Assembly (NCBI GenBank): GCA_937995645.1
Contig: CALKJP010000192.1
Location: forward strand, 1-32,984
Direction: 5' to 3'
From: an uncultured Bacteroidia bacterium
GTDB lineage: Bacteria; Bacteroidota; Bacteroidia; JACCXN01
Length of the DNA: 32,984 nt
Positions within the stretch are counted from its first letter, which is position 1. Each line of letters starts with the position of its first letter. Below are positions 24,899 through 32,669 of the stretch, piece after piece. The position numbers were made by a program, and so were the translations under genes. The notes under the pieces were generated by a model. The model made no database searches. It saw only the letters and a program-made list of their open reading frames with translations, and had not been told where the DNA came from.

Positions 24899-25897
24899 TT
24901 GGTAAAGATAGAAAATATTGAATTAGGAGAATTCCCACTTTTACTTGCACCTATGGAAGATGTGAGCGATCCTCCCTTTCGTATGTTGTGCAAAAAACAT
25001 GGCGCTGACTTAATGTACACTGAGTTTGTATCATCAGAAGGTTTGATACGCGATGCGGCTAAAAGCAAGAAAAAACTCGACATTTTTGAATACGAGCGCC
25101 CAATTGGAATTCAATTGTTTGGAAGCGATATTGATTCCATGCGCGAGGCCGCATTAATTGCCGAGCAGGCATGCCCAGATTTAATTGATATTAATTACGG
25201 TTGTCCGGTAAAAAATGTAGCTTGTAAAGGCGCTGGAGCAGCACTTTTGCAAGATATTCCCAAAATGGTAGCCATGACGGCCGAAATAGTAAAATCAGTA
25301 AAATTACCGGTTACGGTTAAAACCCGCTTAGGATGGGATGATCATACAAAAAACGTAACCGAAGTAGCAGAACGTTTGCAGGATATTGGTATTAAGGGTT
25401 TAACTGTTCATGGGCGAACAAGAACACAAATGTATAAAGGCAGTGCCGACTGGACATTGATTGGAGAAATAAAAAAAAATCCGCGAATAAAAATTCCGAT
25501 TTTTGGTAATGGTGATGTAGATTCACCGCAAAAAGCCAAAGAAATGAGAGATAAATTTGGTGTAGATGGAATTATGATAGGAAGAGCCAGCATAGGTTAT
25601 CCATGGATTTTTGATGAAGTAAAACACTATTTAAAAACAGGAGAATTACTTCCTAAACCAAGCATAAAAGATAGAGTAGAAGCAGCAAAAATACATCTTC
25701 AAAAATCCATTGAATGGAAAGGAAATGTTTTAGGAATATTAGAAATGCGCAGACATTACACCAATTACTTTAAAGGCATTCCGCATTTTAAAGAATTTAG
25801 AATGAAACTGGTTACTGAAAACAATTTGGAAGCTATTTACCAAACATTAAATGAAATAAGCCATTTTTACACAGGAATGGAACTAAATTTTGCTTAA
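24899..25897 (+). CDS. dusB: tRNA-dihydrouridine synthase DusB
   Basis: An FMN- and NADPH-dependent enzyme that reduces uridine to dihydrouridine in the D-loop of tRNA. The 332 residues form a TIM barrel starting LLLAPMEDVSDPPFR, with the catalytic Cys102 in INYGCPVKNVACKGAGAALL, FMN-phosphate and RNA-contact motifs VKTRLGWDD and VHGRTRTQMYKGSADW, and NGDV plus GIMIGRASIGYPWIFDE. The C-terminal helical domain has MRRHYTNYFKGIPHFKEFR. The frame needs a TTG start at 24899, since the first internal Met lies inside the FMN-binding motif. It leads a run with the deaminase and S41 protease genes. Confidence 0.93.
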   Translation: MVKIENIELGEFPLLLAPMEDVSDPPFRMLCKKHGADLMYTEFVSSEGLIRDAAKSKKKLDIFEYERPIGIQLFGSDIDSMREAALIAEQACPDLIDINYGCPVKNVACKGAGAALLQDIPKMVAMTAEIVKSVKLPVTVKTRLGWDDHTKNVTEVAERLQDIGIKGLTVHGRTRTQMYKGSADWTLIGEIKKNPRIKIPIFGNGDVDSPQKAKEMRDKFGVDGIMIGRASIGYPWIFDEVKHYLKTGELLPKPSIKDRVEAAKIHLQKSIEWKGNVLGILEMRRHYTNYFKGIPHFKEFRMKLVTENNLEAIYQTLNEISHFYTGMELNFA

Positions 25898-25912
25898 GTT
25901 GTTAAAGAATAT

Positions 25913-26401
25913 ATGTCAGAAATTAAAAATACCCGTCCTTCATTTGACGAAATATACATGGATTTAGCTGTTAATTTAGCTAAACGTTCGCATTGCGTAA
26001 AAATGAAAGTAGGAGCCGTAATTACAAAAGATACCCGCATTGTATCATTAGGGTATAACGGACCTCCTGCAGGTACACATAATTGCGATCAGGAGTGGCC
26101 CGAAGAAGGTTGTCCTCGGAGCGAGAGAGGAGGATGTTCTCTTGCTTTGCACGCCGAAGAAAATGCCCTGTTATATGCTGCCAAAAACAATGTAAATTTA
26201 GAAGGAGCTACTTTGTATGTTACACTCTCTCCTTGTTTGCCTTGTGCCAGAATGATTTTTACCATAGGAATTAAAAAAGTAATTTATTTAAATTCTTATG
26301 CCGCATACAAAGGTTTAAAATGCGATGAAGGAATTGATTTTTTAAAACGTTTTGGTGTTCAAGTGTTTCATTTTGATGAATTAAAAAAACAAATTGCATG
26401 A
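25913..26401 (+). CDS. Cytidine/deoxycytidylate deaminase family protein (dCMP deaminase-like)
   Basis: A zinc-dependent deaminase of 162 residues that probably converts dCMP to dUMP for thymidylate synthesis. Zinc and catalytic residues are visible: His80 and Glu82 in ALHAEENALLYA, and Cys108 and Cys111 in SPCLPCARM. An extra zinc or structural site is suggested by CDQEWPEEGCPRS followed by ERGGC, typical of the ComEB/dCMP-deaminase branch. The N-terminal RPSFDEIYMDLAVNLAKRSHC is also as in that group. It follows dusB by 15 bases, and its stop overlaps the start of the protease gene. Confidence 0.92.
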   Translation: MSEIKNTRPSFDEIYMDLAVNLAKRSHCVKMKVGAVITKDTRIVSLGYNGPPAGTHNCDQEWPEEGCPRSERGGCSLALHAEENALLYAAKNNVNLEGATLYVTLSPCLPCARMIFTIGIKKVIYLNSYAAYKGLKCDEGIDFLKRFGVQVFHFDELKKQIA

Positions 26402-28011
26402 TTCCTTCCGAACCTGATTACCGCAAATATACCTTAGTTCCAATTTTACTTTCGCTGGTTTTAATCATTGGAATTATTATAGGATCAAAATTCAATTTTG
26501 AAAATTCGGAAAATAACAGATTTTTTACAGCCGTAAAATTTAATAAACTAAATTCTTTAATCAATTACATCGAACAGGAATATGTAGATGAGATTTCTCG
26601 CTCAGAGCTTGAAAATAAAGCCATTGCAAGTCTTTTACAAGATTTAGATCCACATTCGCAATATATAAGCGCAGAAGAATTAGCCGCCTACAATGAACCC
26701 TTAGAAGGAAATTTTGAAGGAATAGGAATTGAATTTAATATTCAAAACGATACCATAGTAGTTGTAAATGTAATTAACGGAGGACCATCAGAAAAAGTTG
26801 GAATTTTAGCCGGAGATAGAATTATATCAGTTAATGGAGAAAATATAACCGGAAATATCAGCAATAAAGATGTAGTAAAAAAACTGCGTGGCAAAAAAGG
26901 ATCAGTAGTAGAAATTGAAATTTATCGAAAAAGTTTAAATAAAACCTTTCCTGTAAAAATTACGCGTGGTACCATTCCAATTCATAGCATTGATGTGGCA
27001 TTTATGGTAAATGACGAAATTGGCTACATAAAGTTGAGCCGTTTTTCAAAAACTACTTTTGACGAATTTATAGAGCAAGGATTAAATCTGAAAACTAAAG
27101 GGATGAAAAAAATGATTTTAGATTTGCGCGGTAATGGCGGAGGTTTTTTAGATGCTGCCATAAAAATAGCCGATGAATTTTTGCCAGATAAAAAAATGAT
27201 TGTTTATACCGAAGGTAAAGCACGTCCGCGTAATAGTTATTATGCCACAAAACGCGGTCATTTTGAAAACACTGAATTAGTAATTTTAATTGACGAAGGA
27301 AGCGCCTCGGCAAGCGAAATTGTTGCAGGAGCAATTCAAGACAATGATAGAGGAACAATAATAGGAAGACGTTCTTTTGGCAAAGGTTTAGTTCAAGAGC
27401 AAACCTCATGGCCAGATGGTTCAGCCATTCGTTTAACCATTGCCCGATATTATACTCCAACAGGAAGAAGCATTCAAAAACCATATACTCATGGCGAAAA
27501 TGATGATTATTTTAATGAATCAACCCTCCGTTTTAACAGAGGTGAATTGTTTGCTGCCGATAGTATTCATTTTCCAGATTCGTTAAAATATTATACTCCT
27601 GAAGGAAAAGTAGTTTATGGTGGCGGAGGTATTATGCCCGATATTTTTATTCCATTCGATACAACAAATAATAATTCATATTATATGAATCTGGTTTATG
27701 CGGGTGTGTTCAATAAGTTCGCCTTTGAATTGGTTGATGCCCAGCGCGAAAAATTTAAAAAATATAGAGATTTTAAAACTTTTGATAATAGTTTTCAGGT
27801 TACAGCAGAACTGTTTGATAAGTTTATTTCATTTGCCGCAAAAGAAGGAATTGAAAAAGATTTTGCAGCCATTAATCAATCTAAAAATAGTATTAAAAAT
27901 CGAATTAAAGCCATGGTTGCCCGTCAGTTGTTCAGTGATGCAGGCTATTATCCGGTAATACTTTCAGAAGATGCAGCCTTTAATGAAGCGGTAAAATATC
28001 TTTCGAAATAA
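26398..28011 (+). CDS. S41 family C-terminal processing peptidase
   Basis: A periplasmic serine protease of the CtpA/Prc family, 537 residues. One N-terminal membrane anchor spans about residues 10-31 (YTLVPILLSLVLIIGIIIG). A helical N-terminal domain, LLQDLDPHSQYIS, is followed by a PDZ domain at about 95-175 (FEGIGIEFNIQNDTIVVVNV, GDRIISVNGENI). The core follows, with IGYIKLSRFS and LDLRGNGGG. The catalytic Ser304 lies in GSASASEIVAGA and the general-base Lys329 in RRSFGKGLVQ, 25 residues apart as in Prc. About 150 residues after the core are helical and probably regulatory. ATGA overlap with the deaminase gene suggests a shared transcript. Confidence 0.93.
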   Translation: MIPSEPDYRKYTLVPILLSLVLIIGIIIGSKFNFENSENNRFFTAVKFNKLNSLINYIEQEYVDEISRSELENKAIASLLQDLDPHSQYISAEELAAYNEPLEGNFEGIGIEFNIQNDTIVVVNVINGGPSEKVGILAGDRIISVNGENITGNISNKDVVKKLRGKKGSVVEIEIYRKSLNKTFPVKITRGTIPIHSIDVAFMVNDEIGYIKLSRFSKTTFDEFIEQGLNLKTKGMKKMILDLRGNGGGFLDAAIKIADEFLPDKKMIVYTEGKARPRNSYYATKRGHFENTELVILIDEGSASASEIVAGAIQDNDRGTIIGRRSFGKGLVQEQTSWPDGSAIRLTIARYYTPTGRSIQKPYTHGENDDYFNESTLRFNRGELFAADSIHFPDSLKYYTPEGKVVYGGGGIMPDIFIPFDTTNNNSYYMNLVYAGVFNKFAFELVDAQREKFKKYRDFKTFDNSFQVTAELFDKFISFAAKEGIEKDFAAINQSKNSIKNRIKAMVARQLFSDAGYYPVILSEDAAFNEAVKYLSK

Positions 28012-28234
28012 CGTAAAAATGAGATTTGTTGAAACGGATAGAGATTAAATAGTTAGAAAGAGTTAATAAGGTATTAAGGTTGCAAATTACAAATGCATAC
28101 AAATAACAAATTAGTTACGAATTAAACGAATGAACAAATAAATCAAAAATCTTAATTCTTAAATCAAAAATATCTTTCGTCTTGTATCTTTTGTTCTTTT
28201 GCTTACTAACTAGTTATCACTAACGACTAATAAA
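28012..28234. repeat. Non-coding stretch with degenerate short repeats
   Basis: No gene is seen in these 223 bases. The left half holds six copies of AC(A/G)AAT at 28089, 28099, 28106, 28117, 28126 and 28134. The middle holds two copies of AATCAAAAATcTT/ATCTT at 28141 and 28162. A T-rich tail of CTTT/CTTTTG units follows (28171-28202). It resembles degenerate intergenic low-complexity arrays seen in some Bacteroidota; no function is evident. Confidence 0.5.
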
Positions 28235-28588
28235 CTAATTCATCATACTTTCCTGTTCAAAGTACATGATAATAGCTTCGCGCATTAAATCATGTTGTTG
28301 TTCGGGTTTTAAATGAGGTAATCGTTCTGTGCGTTCGTAATGTGGCCATCCATCTTCATCAACACCTTTAAATTCGTAATAACCATAAGGAGCAAGCAAA
28401 CGGCAAATGGCAATATGCATTACATCCAGTTTTTGGTCTTTGTTTAGTTTAATGGTTCCCTTACCTAATTCTTGTATGCCTATTAAAAAAATTAATCCTT
28501 CAAGGTCAATTTCTGGGCCAAATCGCTCGGTTAAATTGGCAAGCAGCTCCAGCCATTTTTGTTCCAATTCTTCATTATTCCTTTGCAT
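28235..28588 (-). CDS. Conserved hypothetical protein
   Basis: A 117-residue soluble, acidic protein without signal peptide or membrane segment; I do not assign a function. The centre reads LEGLIFLIGIQELGKGTIKL and then KDQKLDVMHIAICRLLAPYGYYEF, followed by GVDEDGWPHYERTERLPHL. The C-terminal helix, QHDLMREAIIMYFEQESMMN, is amphipathic. It looks like a widespread Bacteroidota-specific hypothetical family, judged by the conserved GYYE-DGWPH pattern. It is transcribed alone and diverges from the CvpA-family gene. A TATATTTG (TAnnTTTG on the minus strand, 28600-28593) lies right before the start, though without a well-spaced -33. Confidence 0.75.
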   Translation of the reverse strand: MQRNNEELEQKWLELLANLTERFGPEIDLEGLIFLIGIQELGKGTIKLNKDQKLDVMHIAICRLLAPYGYYEFKGVDEDGWPHYERTERLPHLKPEQQHDLMREAIIMYFEQESMMN

Positions 28589-28682
28589 GATGCAAATATA
28601 AATAAAGCTTGTTCAATTAGCTTTGTTAATTATTTGACCAAACATTTAAAATAAAGGGTAATAATTCTTTTTAATTTCGCTC

Positions 28683-29219
28683 ATGCATTTTATTGATATT
28701 GTTATTGCAGTGCCATTGTTATGGGGTTTTTATAAAGGTATTACCCGAGGCTTTATTTTTGAAATTTCAACATTGGCCGGATTACTTTTGGCAACCTTTG
28801 CAGCGGTAAAATCCACCGATTTTTTAAGTAATTATTTAAAATCTGAACAAGGTTGGGAGAGTGAATATTTGCCTCATGCCGTGTTTGCATTGCTTTTTAT
28901 ATTGGTTTTGTTATTAGTGTATTTGCTGGCAAAATGGTTAACACATGTAATGGGCAAAATAAAATTGGGTTGGGCAAATAAGTTGGCAGGAGCCGTAATT
29001 GGTACATTAAAATTTGCTTTTATTGTAAGTGCATTGCTGTTTGTTGTCAATGCCGTAAATGAAAAAGCCCCATTTGTACCCGATGATTTAATTCAAAAAT
29101 CATTGTTATATAAGCCCGTAAGTTTACTTTCTGAATGGATGCTGAAAAACTATAACTCTTTTCATTTTGAGGATATTGTAAAGGAGATGGAAGTTGATTT
29201 TAAAGATAAATACAAATAA
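28683..29219 (+). CDS. CvpA family inner-membrane protein
   Basis: A 178-residue protein with four predicted membrane segments. It begins FIDIVIAVPLLWGFYKGITRGFIFE, the diagnostic Asp plus Gly-[FY]-x-KG-x-x-RG pattern of the CvpA family, followed by LAGLLLATFAAVKS, FALLFILVLLLVYLLAKWLT, and a fourth segment, LAGAVIGTLKFAFIVSALLF. The C-terminus is soluble and charged. In E. coli CvpA is needed for colicin V export and bile tolerance; the general role is unclear. The gene stands alone between a conserved hypothetical and tRNA-Gln. Confidence 0.85.
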   Translation: MHFIDIVIAVPLLWGFYKGITRGFIFEISTLAGLLLATFAAVKSTDFLSNYLKSEQGWESEYLPHAVFALLFILVLLLVYLLAKWLTHVMGKIKLGWANKLAGAVIGTLKFAFIVSALLFVVNAVNEKAPFVPDDLIQKSLLYKPVSLLSEWMLKNYNSFHFEDIVKEMEVDFKDKYK

Positions 29220-29233
29220 ATCGCAGCGAATTT

Positions 29234-29262
29234 TTTGTAAATAAAAAAAAATTGTAGATTTG
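29234..29262 (+). promoter_or_regulatory. Promoter of tRNA-Gln
   Basis: TTTG at 29234-29237, a 17-base A-rich spacer, and TAGATTTG (exact TAnnTTTG) at 29255-29262. Transcription would begin about 29268-29270, just before the mature tRNA 5' end, so the leader is only a few bases. Confidence 0.7.
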
Positions 29263-29272
29263 CAGCCCTGAA

Positions 29273-29345
29273 TGACCGATGGTGTAACTGGCAACACGTC
29301 TGATTTTGGTTCAGAAGAGTCTAGGTTCGAGCCCTAGTCGGTCAA
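29273..29345 (+). tRNA. tRNA-Gln(UUG)
   Basis: A complete cloverleaf: acceptor stem TGACCGA/TCGGTCA (7 bp, perfect), D-stem GTGT/ACAC, anticodon stem TCTGA/TCAGA with loop TTTTGGT giving anticodon TTG, a 5-base variable loop AGAGT, and T-stem CTAGG/CCTAG with TTCGAGC. Base 29345 is the discriminator. CCA is not encoded (CAA follows), so it must be added after transcription. The gene has its own promoter and terminator. Confidence 0.97.
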
Positions 29346-29346
29346 C

Positions 29347-29377
29347 AAAAAGCTCTCATAAAATTGAGAGCTTTTTT
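29347..29377 (+). terminator. Terminator after tRNA-Gln
   Basis: A perfect 12-bp inverted repeat (AAAAAGCTCTCA at 29347-29358 and its complement at 29365-29376) with a 6-base loop, ending in six T. It starts immediately after the tRNA discriminator base. Confidence 0.88.
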
Positions 29378-29424
29378 AATGTTTAACTACAGCCATAAAA
29401 AGTTGTAAATCCAACTTAGTTTAA

Positions 29425-29457
29425 TATTATTTTATTTTGCCATTAAATAAAATAATA
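29425..29457. repeat. AT-only 13-bp palindrome upstream of the kinase gene
   Basis: TATTATTTTATTT (29425-29437) and its exact reverse complement (29445-29457) surround the 7-base spacer TGCCATT. It lies about 95 bases before the histidine kinase ATG and beyond the tRNA terminator. It could be a regulator site or a weak second terminator; it lacks a GC core. Confidence 0.5.
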
Positions 29458-29551
29458 CCGCCATTTATACAATCAATCATACCATTAAACGTATCATCAA
29501 AGTAATAACAAAAGTTTTATGTAAATTGGCTTAAACTAAAAAGCATTTTAA

Positions 29552-31768
29552 ATGTTAATTCGCTTGCTGCTTTTTATATGCCTGAGTTTTGTATCTGTGC
29601 TTTATGCTCAGGTGCCTTTATTTAAGCAGCTTCAGGAGCAAGACGGATTGCTGTCGAATAAAATTTATGATCTTAAATTTTATCAAGGCTATTTATGGAT
29701 TGCAAGCGATAAAGGTCTTTCATCTTACGATGGCAAACAATTTACGCACTATTTTACACAACAAGGTTTAAGTGAAAATGAAATTATTAAACTTCAATCT
29801 GATGCGGCTAATCGCCTTTGGGCTGTTGGTGCAAGTTCGCGCTTAAATTATTTTACTCAAGGAAAATTTCTTTTACTCCCATCAAATGAAACTTTTTTAA
29901 AACTGTTAAACAATCGTATCATCAGCACCATAAACTCCGAAAGCAATGGCGATGTAATTGTAACAACTATTTTAGGTGGAGGTACTATTCGAATTAAAAA
30001 TCTCACTCAAGTAGAAACCCTAAAACAAGATTGGGTAAACGGAGCATCGTTTTTTGTAAAACAATTATCTCCCGACCAATTTATTTGGGGAAGTAATAGC
30101 AATGCTATTGTAAATAAAAAATTAAGGGTACAGCTTTTAAAAAAAAATCAGGAAATAAATTTAAGTGCATCGCAGGGTTATTCTAAAGCTTCGTTTATCA
30201 AATTAATGTCGGGCGAATATTTGTATGCAAAAGATCAAGAGCTGATACATTTTAATGATAGCATAATTATCGGTCGTTCGTTTTTAGAAAAAAATATTGA
30301 ATGTGTTTACGAAGATCATGAAGGAAAAATTTGGGTTGGATTAAATGCCGGTGGTGCCGTATGTTTTCCAATGGGAACAATTTCTCAAGGAGGCTATTTT
30401 AGTTATTTTGGAAATAAGACCATAAGCGCAATATGTGGAGATAAAAAGGGTAATTTATGGTTTGCTTCAATTGAGTCCGGGTTGTTTTATTTACCCCCCA
30501 ATCCATACTCGAATTATACTCCTCCTAAAGTGTTTTCATCTGAAAAATTAAACAAAACTAAAAACAATGTTCAAACAACAAATAGTAATAATTCATTACT
30601 GATAAATAATTTACTGAACGATGATGTTTTAACATTAAATAAAGATTCAGTTTCAATAAAAAATAATGCGGATACACTACCACCACTAATATATATTTCC
30701 GGTATAAAAATTAATGAAAAAGACACATTGCCGGGAAATTACTATGCACTTAGCTATTCTGAAAATTCTATTAAAATAAATTATGCCGCATTTAGTGCTG
30801 TAAATAACCAAAAGTTTCAATTCCGATATCGTTTGACAGATTTTGATAAAGACTGGATATATACCGATAATACCTTTGCTCAATATAACGCTTTGCCTCC
30901 TGGCGATTATTTATTTAGTGTATCAGCAATGAATGCACAAGGTGTTTGGAGTAAAGAAAATGCCAACGTATTTTTTAAAATTTCACCGCCTTTTTGGCAA
31001 ACACTTTGGTTTTTTATATTATTAGTTTCGTTTATAGCCGTTTTAGTTATTTTGTTTTTTATTATAAGAGTAAAACAAATTAAAAAACGTGAGCAGGAAA
31101 AAACACAATTGCATAAACGTATTGCCGATATTGAGTTACAGGCATTGCGTGCACAAATGAATCCGCATTTTATATTTAATACTTTAGCCTCCATTCAATA
31201 CTTTATTACCGATAATAATGTAGAAGCAGCTAATCAATATCTTTCAAAATTTGCAAAGTTGATGCGAAGCATTATATATAACTCACGCAAAAAAACAGTT
31301 CCGCTTAAAGACGAAATTCAAGCATTGGAATTATACATTCAGATGGAACAACTACGCTGCAATTACAGTTTTGATTATGAAATTAAATGCTCCGAAAATA
31401 TTGATCAAAACGATGATGAAATACCCGGATTGCTTATTCAACCTTATGTAGAAAATGCCATTTGGCATGGTTTAACATATATTAAAGATAGAAAAGGAAT
31501 ACTTAAAATCAGCTTAGATAAAAAAAAAGATTTTATAAAATGTTCAATTGAAGATAACGGTATAGGCAGAAAAAAATCAATGGAAATTAAAGCACAAAGT
31601 TTAAAGCCGCATCAATCAGTTGGAATGTCGATAACCAAAGAGCGACTTGATATTTTAAACTCTTTTCAAAATAATAAATTAAGCGTGAATATTATTGATA
31701 AAATCAATCAACAAACACAAGAAGCAGAAGGAACAACAGTAGAAATATTTATACCTTTATTTGACTGA
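29552..31768 (+). CDS. LytS-type sensor histidine kinase with two-component propeller and Y_Y_Y domain
   Basis: A 738-residue inner-membrane sensor. It starts with a signal-like segment (MLIRLLLFICLSFVSVLYAQ). The periplasmic part, about residues 22-340, consists of propeller repeats with the recurring pattern D-G-LW-A/G-x-x-G-L (GYLWIASDKGLSSYDG, GKIWVGLNAGGAVCF, GNLWFASIESGLFYL). A Y_Y_Y domain follows at about 405-475 (FRYRLTDFDKDWIYTDN, LPPGDYLFSVSAMNAQG), then one membrane helix at about 484-506. The cytoplasmic His_kinase domain has His539 in LRAQMNPHFIFNTLAS, and the HATPase part (from about 625) shows PYVENAIWHGL and IEDNGIGRKKS. There is no DHp domain of the classical type. The response regulator starts 2 bases after the stop. 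The ligand is unknown. Confidence 0.93.
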   Translation: MLIRLLLFICLSFVSVLYAQVPLFKQLQEQDGLLSNKIYDLKFYQGYLWIASDKGLSSYDGKQFTHYFTQQGLSENEIIKLQSDAANRLWAVGASSRLNYFTQGKFLLLPSNETFLKLLNNRIISTINSESNGDVIVTTILGGGTIRIKNLTQVETLKQDWVNGASFFVKQLSPDQFIWGSNSNAIVNKKLRVQLLKKNQEINLSASQGYSKASFIKLMSGEYLYAKDQELIHFNDSIIIGRSFLEKNIECVYEDHEGKIWVGLNAGGAVCFPMGTISQGGYFSYFGNKTISAICGDKKGNLWFASIESGLFYLPPNPYSNYTPPKVFSSEKLNKTKNNVQTTNSNNSLLINNLLNDDVLTLNKDSVSIKNNADTLPPLIYISGIKINEKDTLPGNYYALSYSENSIKINYAAFSAVNNQKFQFRYRLTDFDKDWIYTDNTFAQYNALPPGDYLFSVSAMNAQGVWSKENANVFFKISPPFWQTLWFFILLVSFIAVLVILFFIIRVKQIKKREQEKTQLHKRIADIELQALRAQMNPHFIFNTLASIQYFITDNNVEAANQYLSKFAKLMRSIIYNSRKKTVPLKDEIQALELYIQMEQLRCNYSFDYEIKCSENIDQNDDEIPGLLIQPYVENAIWHGLTYIKDRKGILKISLDKKKDFIKCSIEDNGIGRKKSMEIKAQSLKPHQSVGMSITKERLDILNSFQNNKLSVNIIDKINQQTQEAEGTTVEIFIPLFD

Positions 31769-31770
31769 TT

Positions 31771-32523
31771 ATGGCTATAAATGTAATTATCATAGATGAT
31801 GAAAAAGGTGCTCGAGAATCGCTGCATAAACTTATTGAAAAATATTGTCCTCAAATTACCGTTGCAGCTAAAGCCACTAATATTGATGAAGCATATCAAT
31901 TAATCAAGGAGCTATCTCCACAACTAATATTTTTAGATATAGAAATGCCCAACGGTAGCGGGTTTGATTTATTAAAAAAATTTGATCATATACATTTCGA
32001 TATCATTTTTACAACGGCATACGATCATTATGCAATCAAAGCAATTAAATACAGTGCCATTGATTATCTTTTAAAACCAATTGATATTGATGATTTAAAG
32101 AATGCCATACAACGTGTATTACAAAAGCAAAAGAATAAATCTATACAAAACGAACAATTATTATCTTTATTAAATAATATTAAGCCCGAACAAACCGATA
32201 AGAAAATTGCCTTACACGAAGGTGATGGTCTAACATTTGTTAGACTCAAAGATATTATCCGTTGCGAATCAGACGGGAATTATACTACCATTATTTTAGA
32301 AGGCAACAGAAAAATAGTTACCTCTAAAACCTTAGGAGAATATGAAGAACTTTTTGCTAACGAAAATTTTTTTAGGATTCACCGTTCGCATTTAATTCAT
32401 TTACATCATCTAAAAAAATATATTAGAGGCGAAGGCGGTTATGTTATAATGAGCGATGGTTCTCAAGTAGAAGTATCCAGACGCAAAAAACAAGAATTTT
32501 TAGATAAACTTTCATTTTTATAA
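31771..32523 (+). CDS. LytTR family response regulator
   Basis: A 250-residue DNA-binding regulator. The receiver domain, about residues 3-120, has the acidic pocket Asp9-Asp10, phospho-acceptor Asp56 in LIFLDIEMPNGSGFDLL, the Thr of FTTAYDHYA, and Lys in DYLLKPID. A Gln/Lys-rich linker leads to a LytTR domain at about 145-250 (FVRLKDIIRCESDGNYTTII, then FFRIHRSHLIHLHHLKKYIR and VEVSRRKKQEFL). LytTR proteins bind paired direct repeats. It is surely the partner of the preceding kinase, being translated 2 bases after it. A matching repeat pair lies just past its stop. Confidence 0.95.
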   Translation: MAINVIIIDDEKGARESLHKLIEKYCPQITVAAKATNIDEAYQLIKELSPQLIFLDIEMPNGSGFDLLKKFDHIHFDIIFTTAYDHYAIKAIKYSAIDYLLKPIDIDDLKNAIQRVLQKQKNKSIQNEQLLSLLNNIKPEQTDKKIALHEGDGLTFVRLKDIIRCESDGNYTTIILEGNRKIVTSKTLGEYEELFANENFFRIHRSHLIHLHHLKKYIRGEGGYVIMSDGSQVEVSRRKKQEFLDKLSFL

Positions 32524-32529
32524 TAAAAT

Positions 32530-32559
32530 GCCGTTTATTCTCTAAAAGCCACCGTTTAA
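32530..32559 (+). promoter_or_regulatory. Candidate LytTR binding site (direct repeat pair)
   Basis: GCCGTTTAT (32530-32538) and ACCGTTTAA (32551-32559) each match the published LytTR consensus [TA][AC][CA]GTTN[AG][TG] in 8 of 9 positions. They are separated by exactly 12 bases, within the 12-13 reported for this family. A third, weaker copy, ACCGTCAAA, begins at 32569. The site starts 7 bases after the regulator gene and precedes an exported-protein gene. Confidence 0.6.
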
Positions 32560-32590
32560 TAATTTACAACCGTCAAACATTCATTTCCGA

Positions 32591-32621
32591 TTTCATATCA
32601 AATAATACTATCGTAACATTG
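32591..32621 (+). promoter_or_regulatory. Weak promoter-like sequence before the last gene
   Basis: TTTC at 32591-32594, a 19-base spacer, and TAACATTG at 32614-32621. Each element differs from the TTTG/TAnnTTTG consensus by one base. The LytTR-like repeats end about 30 bases upstream, a position suited to an activator. Confidence 0.35.
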
Positions 32622-32669
32622 CTTTAGAAAACAATCCCACCGATTGTATTACTCTAAAAACTAAGGCTT

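Noticed and set aside
27095-27484. 129-codon open frame antisense to the S41 protease gene
   Set aside because: It lies wholly inside the catalytic core of a well-supported gene and its product is leucine- and phenylalanine-rich without recognisable domains.
32569-32577. Third LytTR-like repeat ACCGTCAAA
   Set aside because: Only 7 of 9 positions fit and the spacing to the second repeat is 9 bases, so it is not claimed as part of the site.
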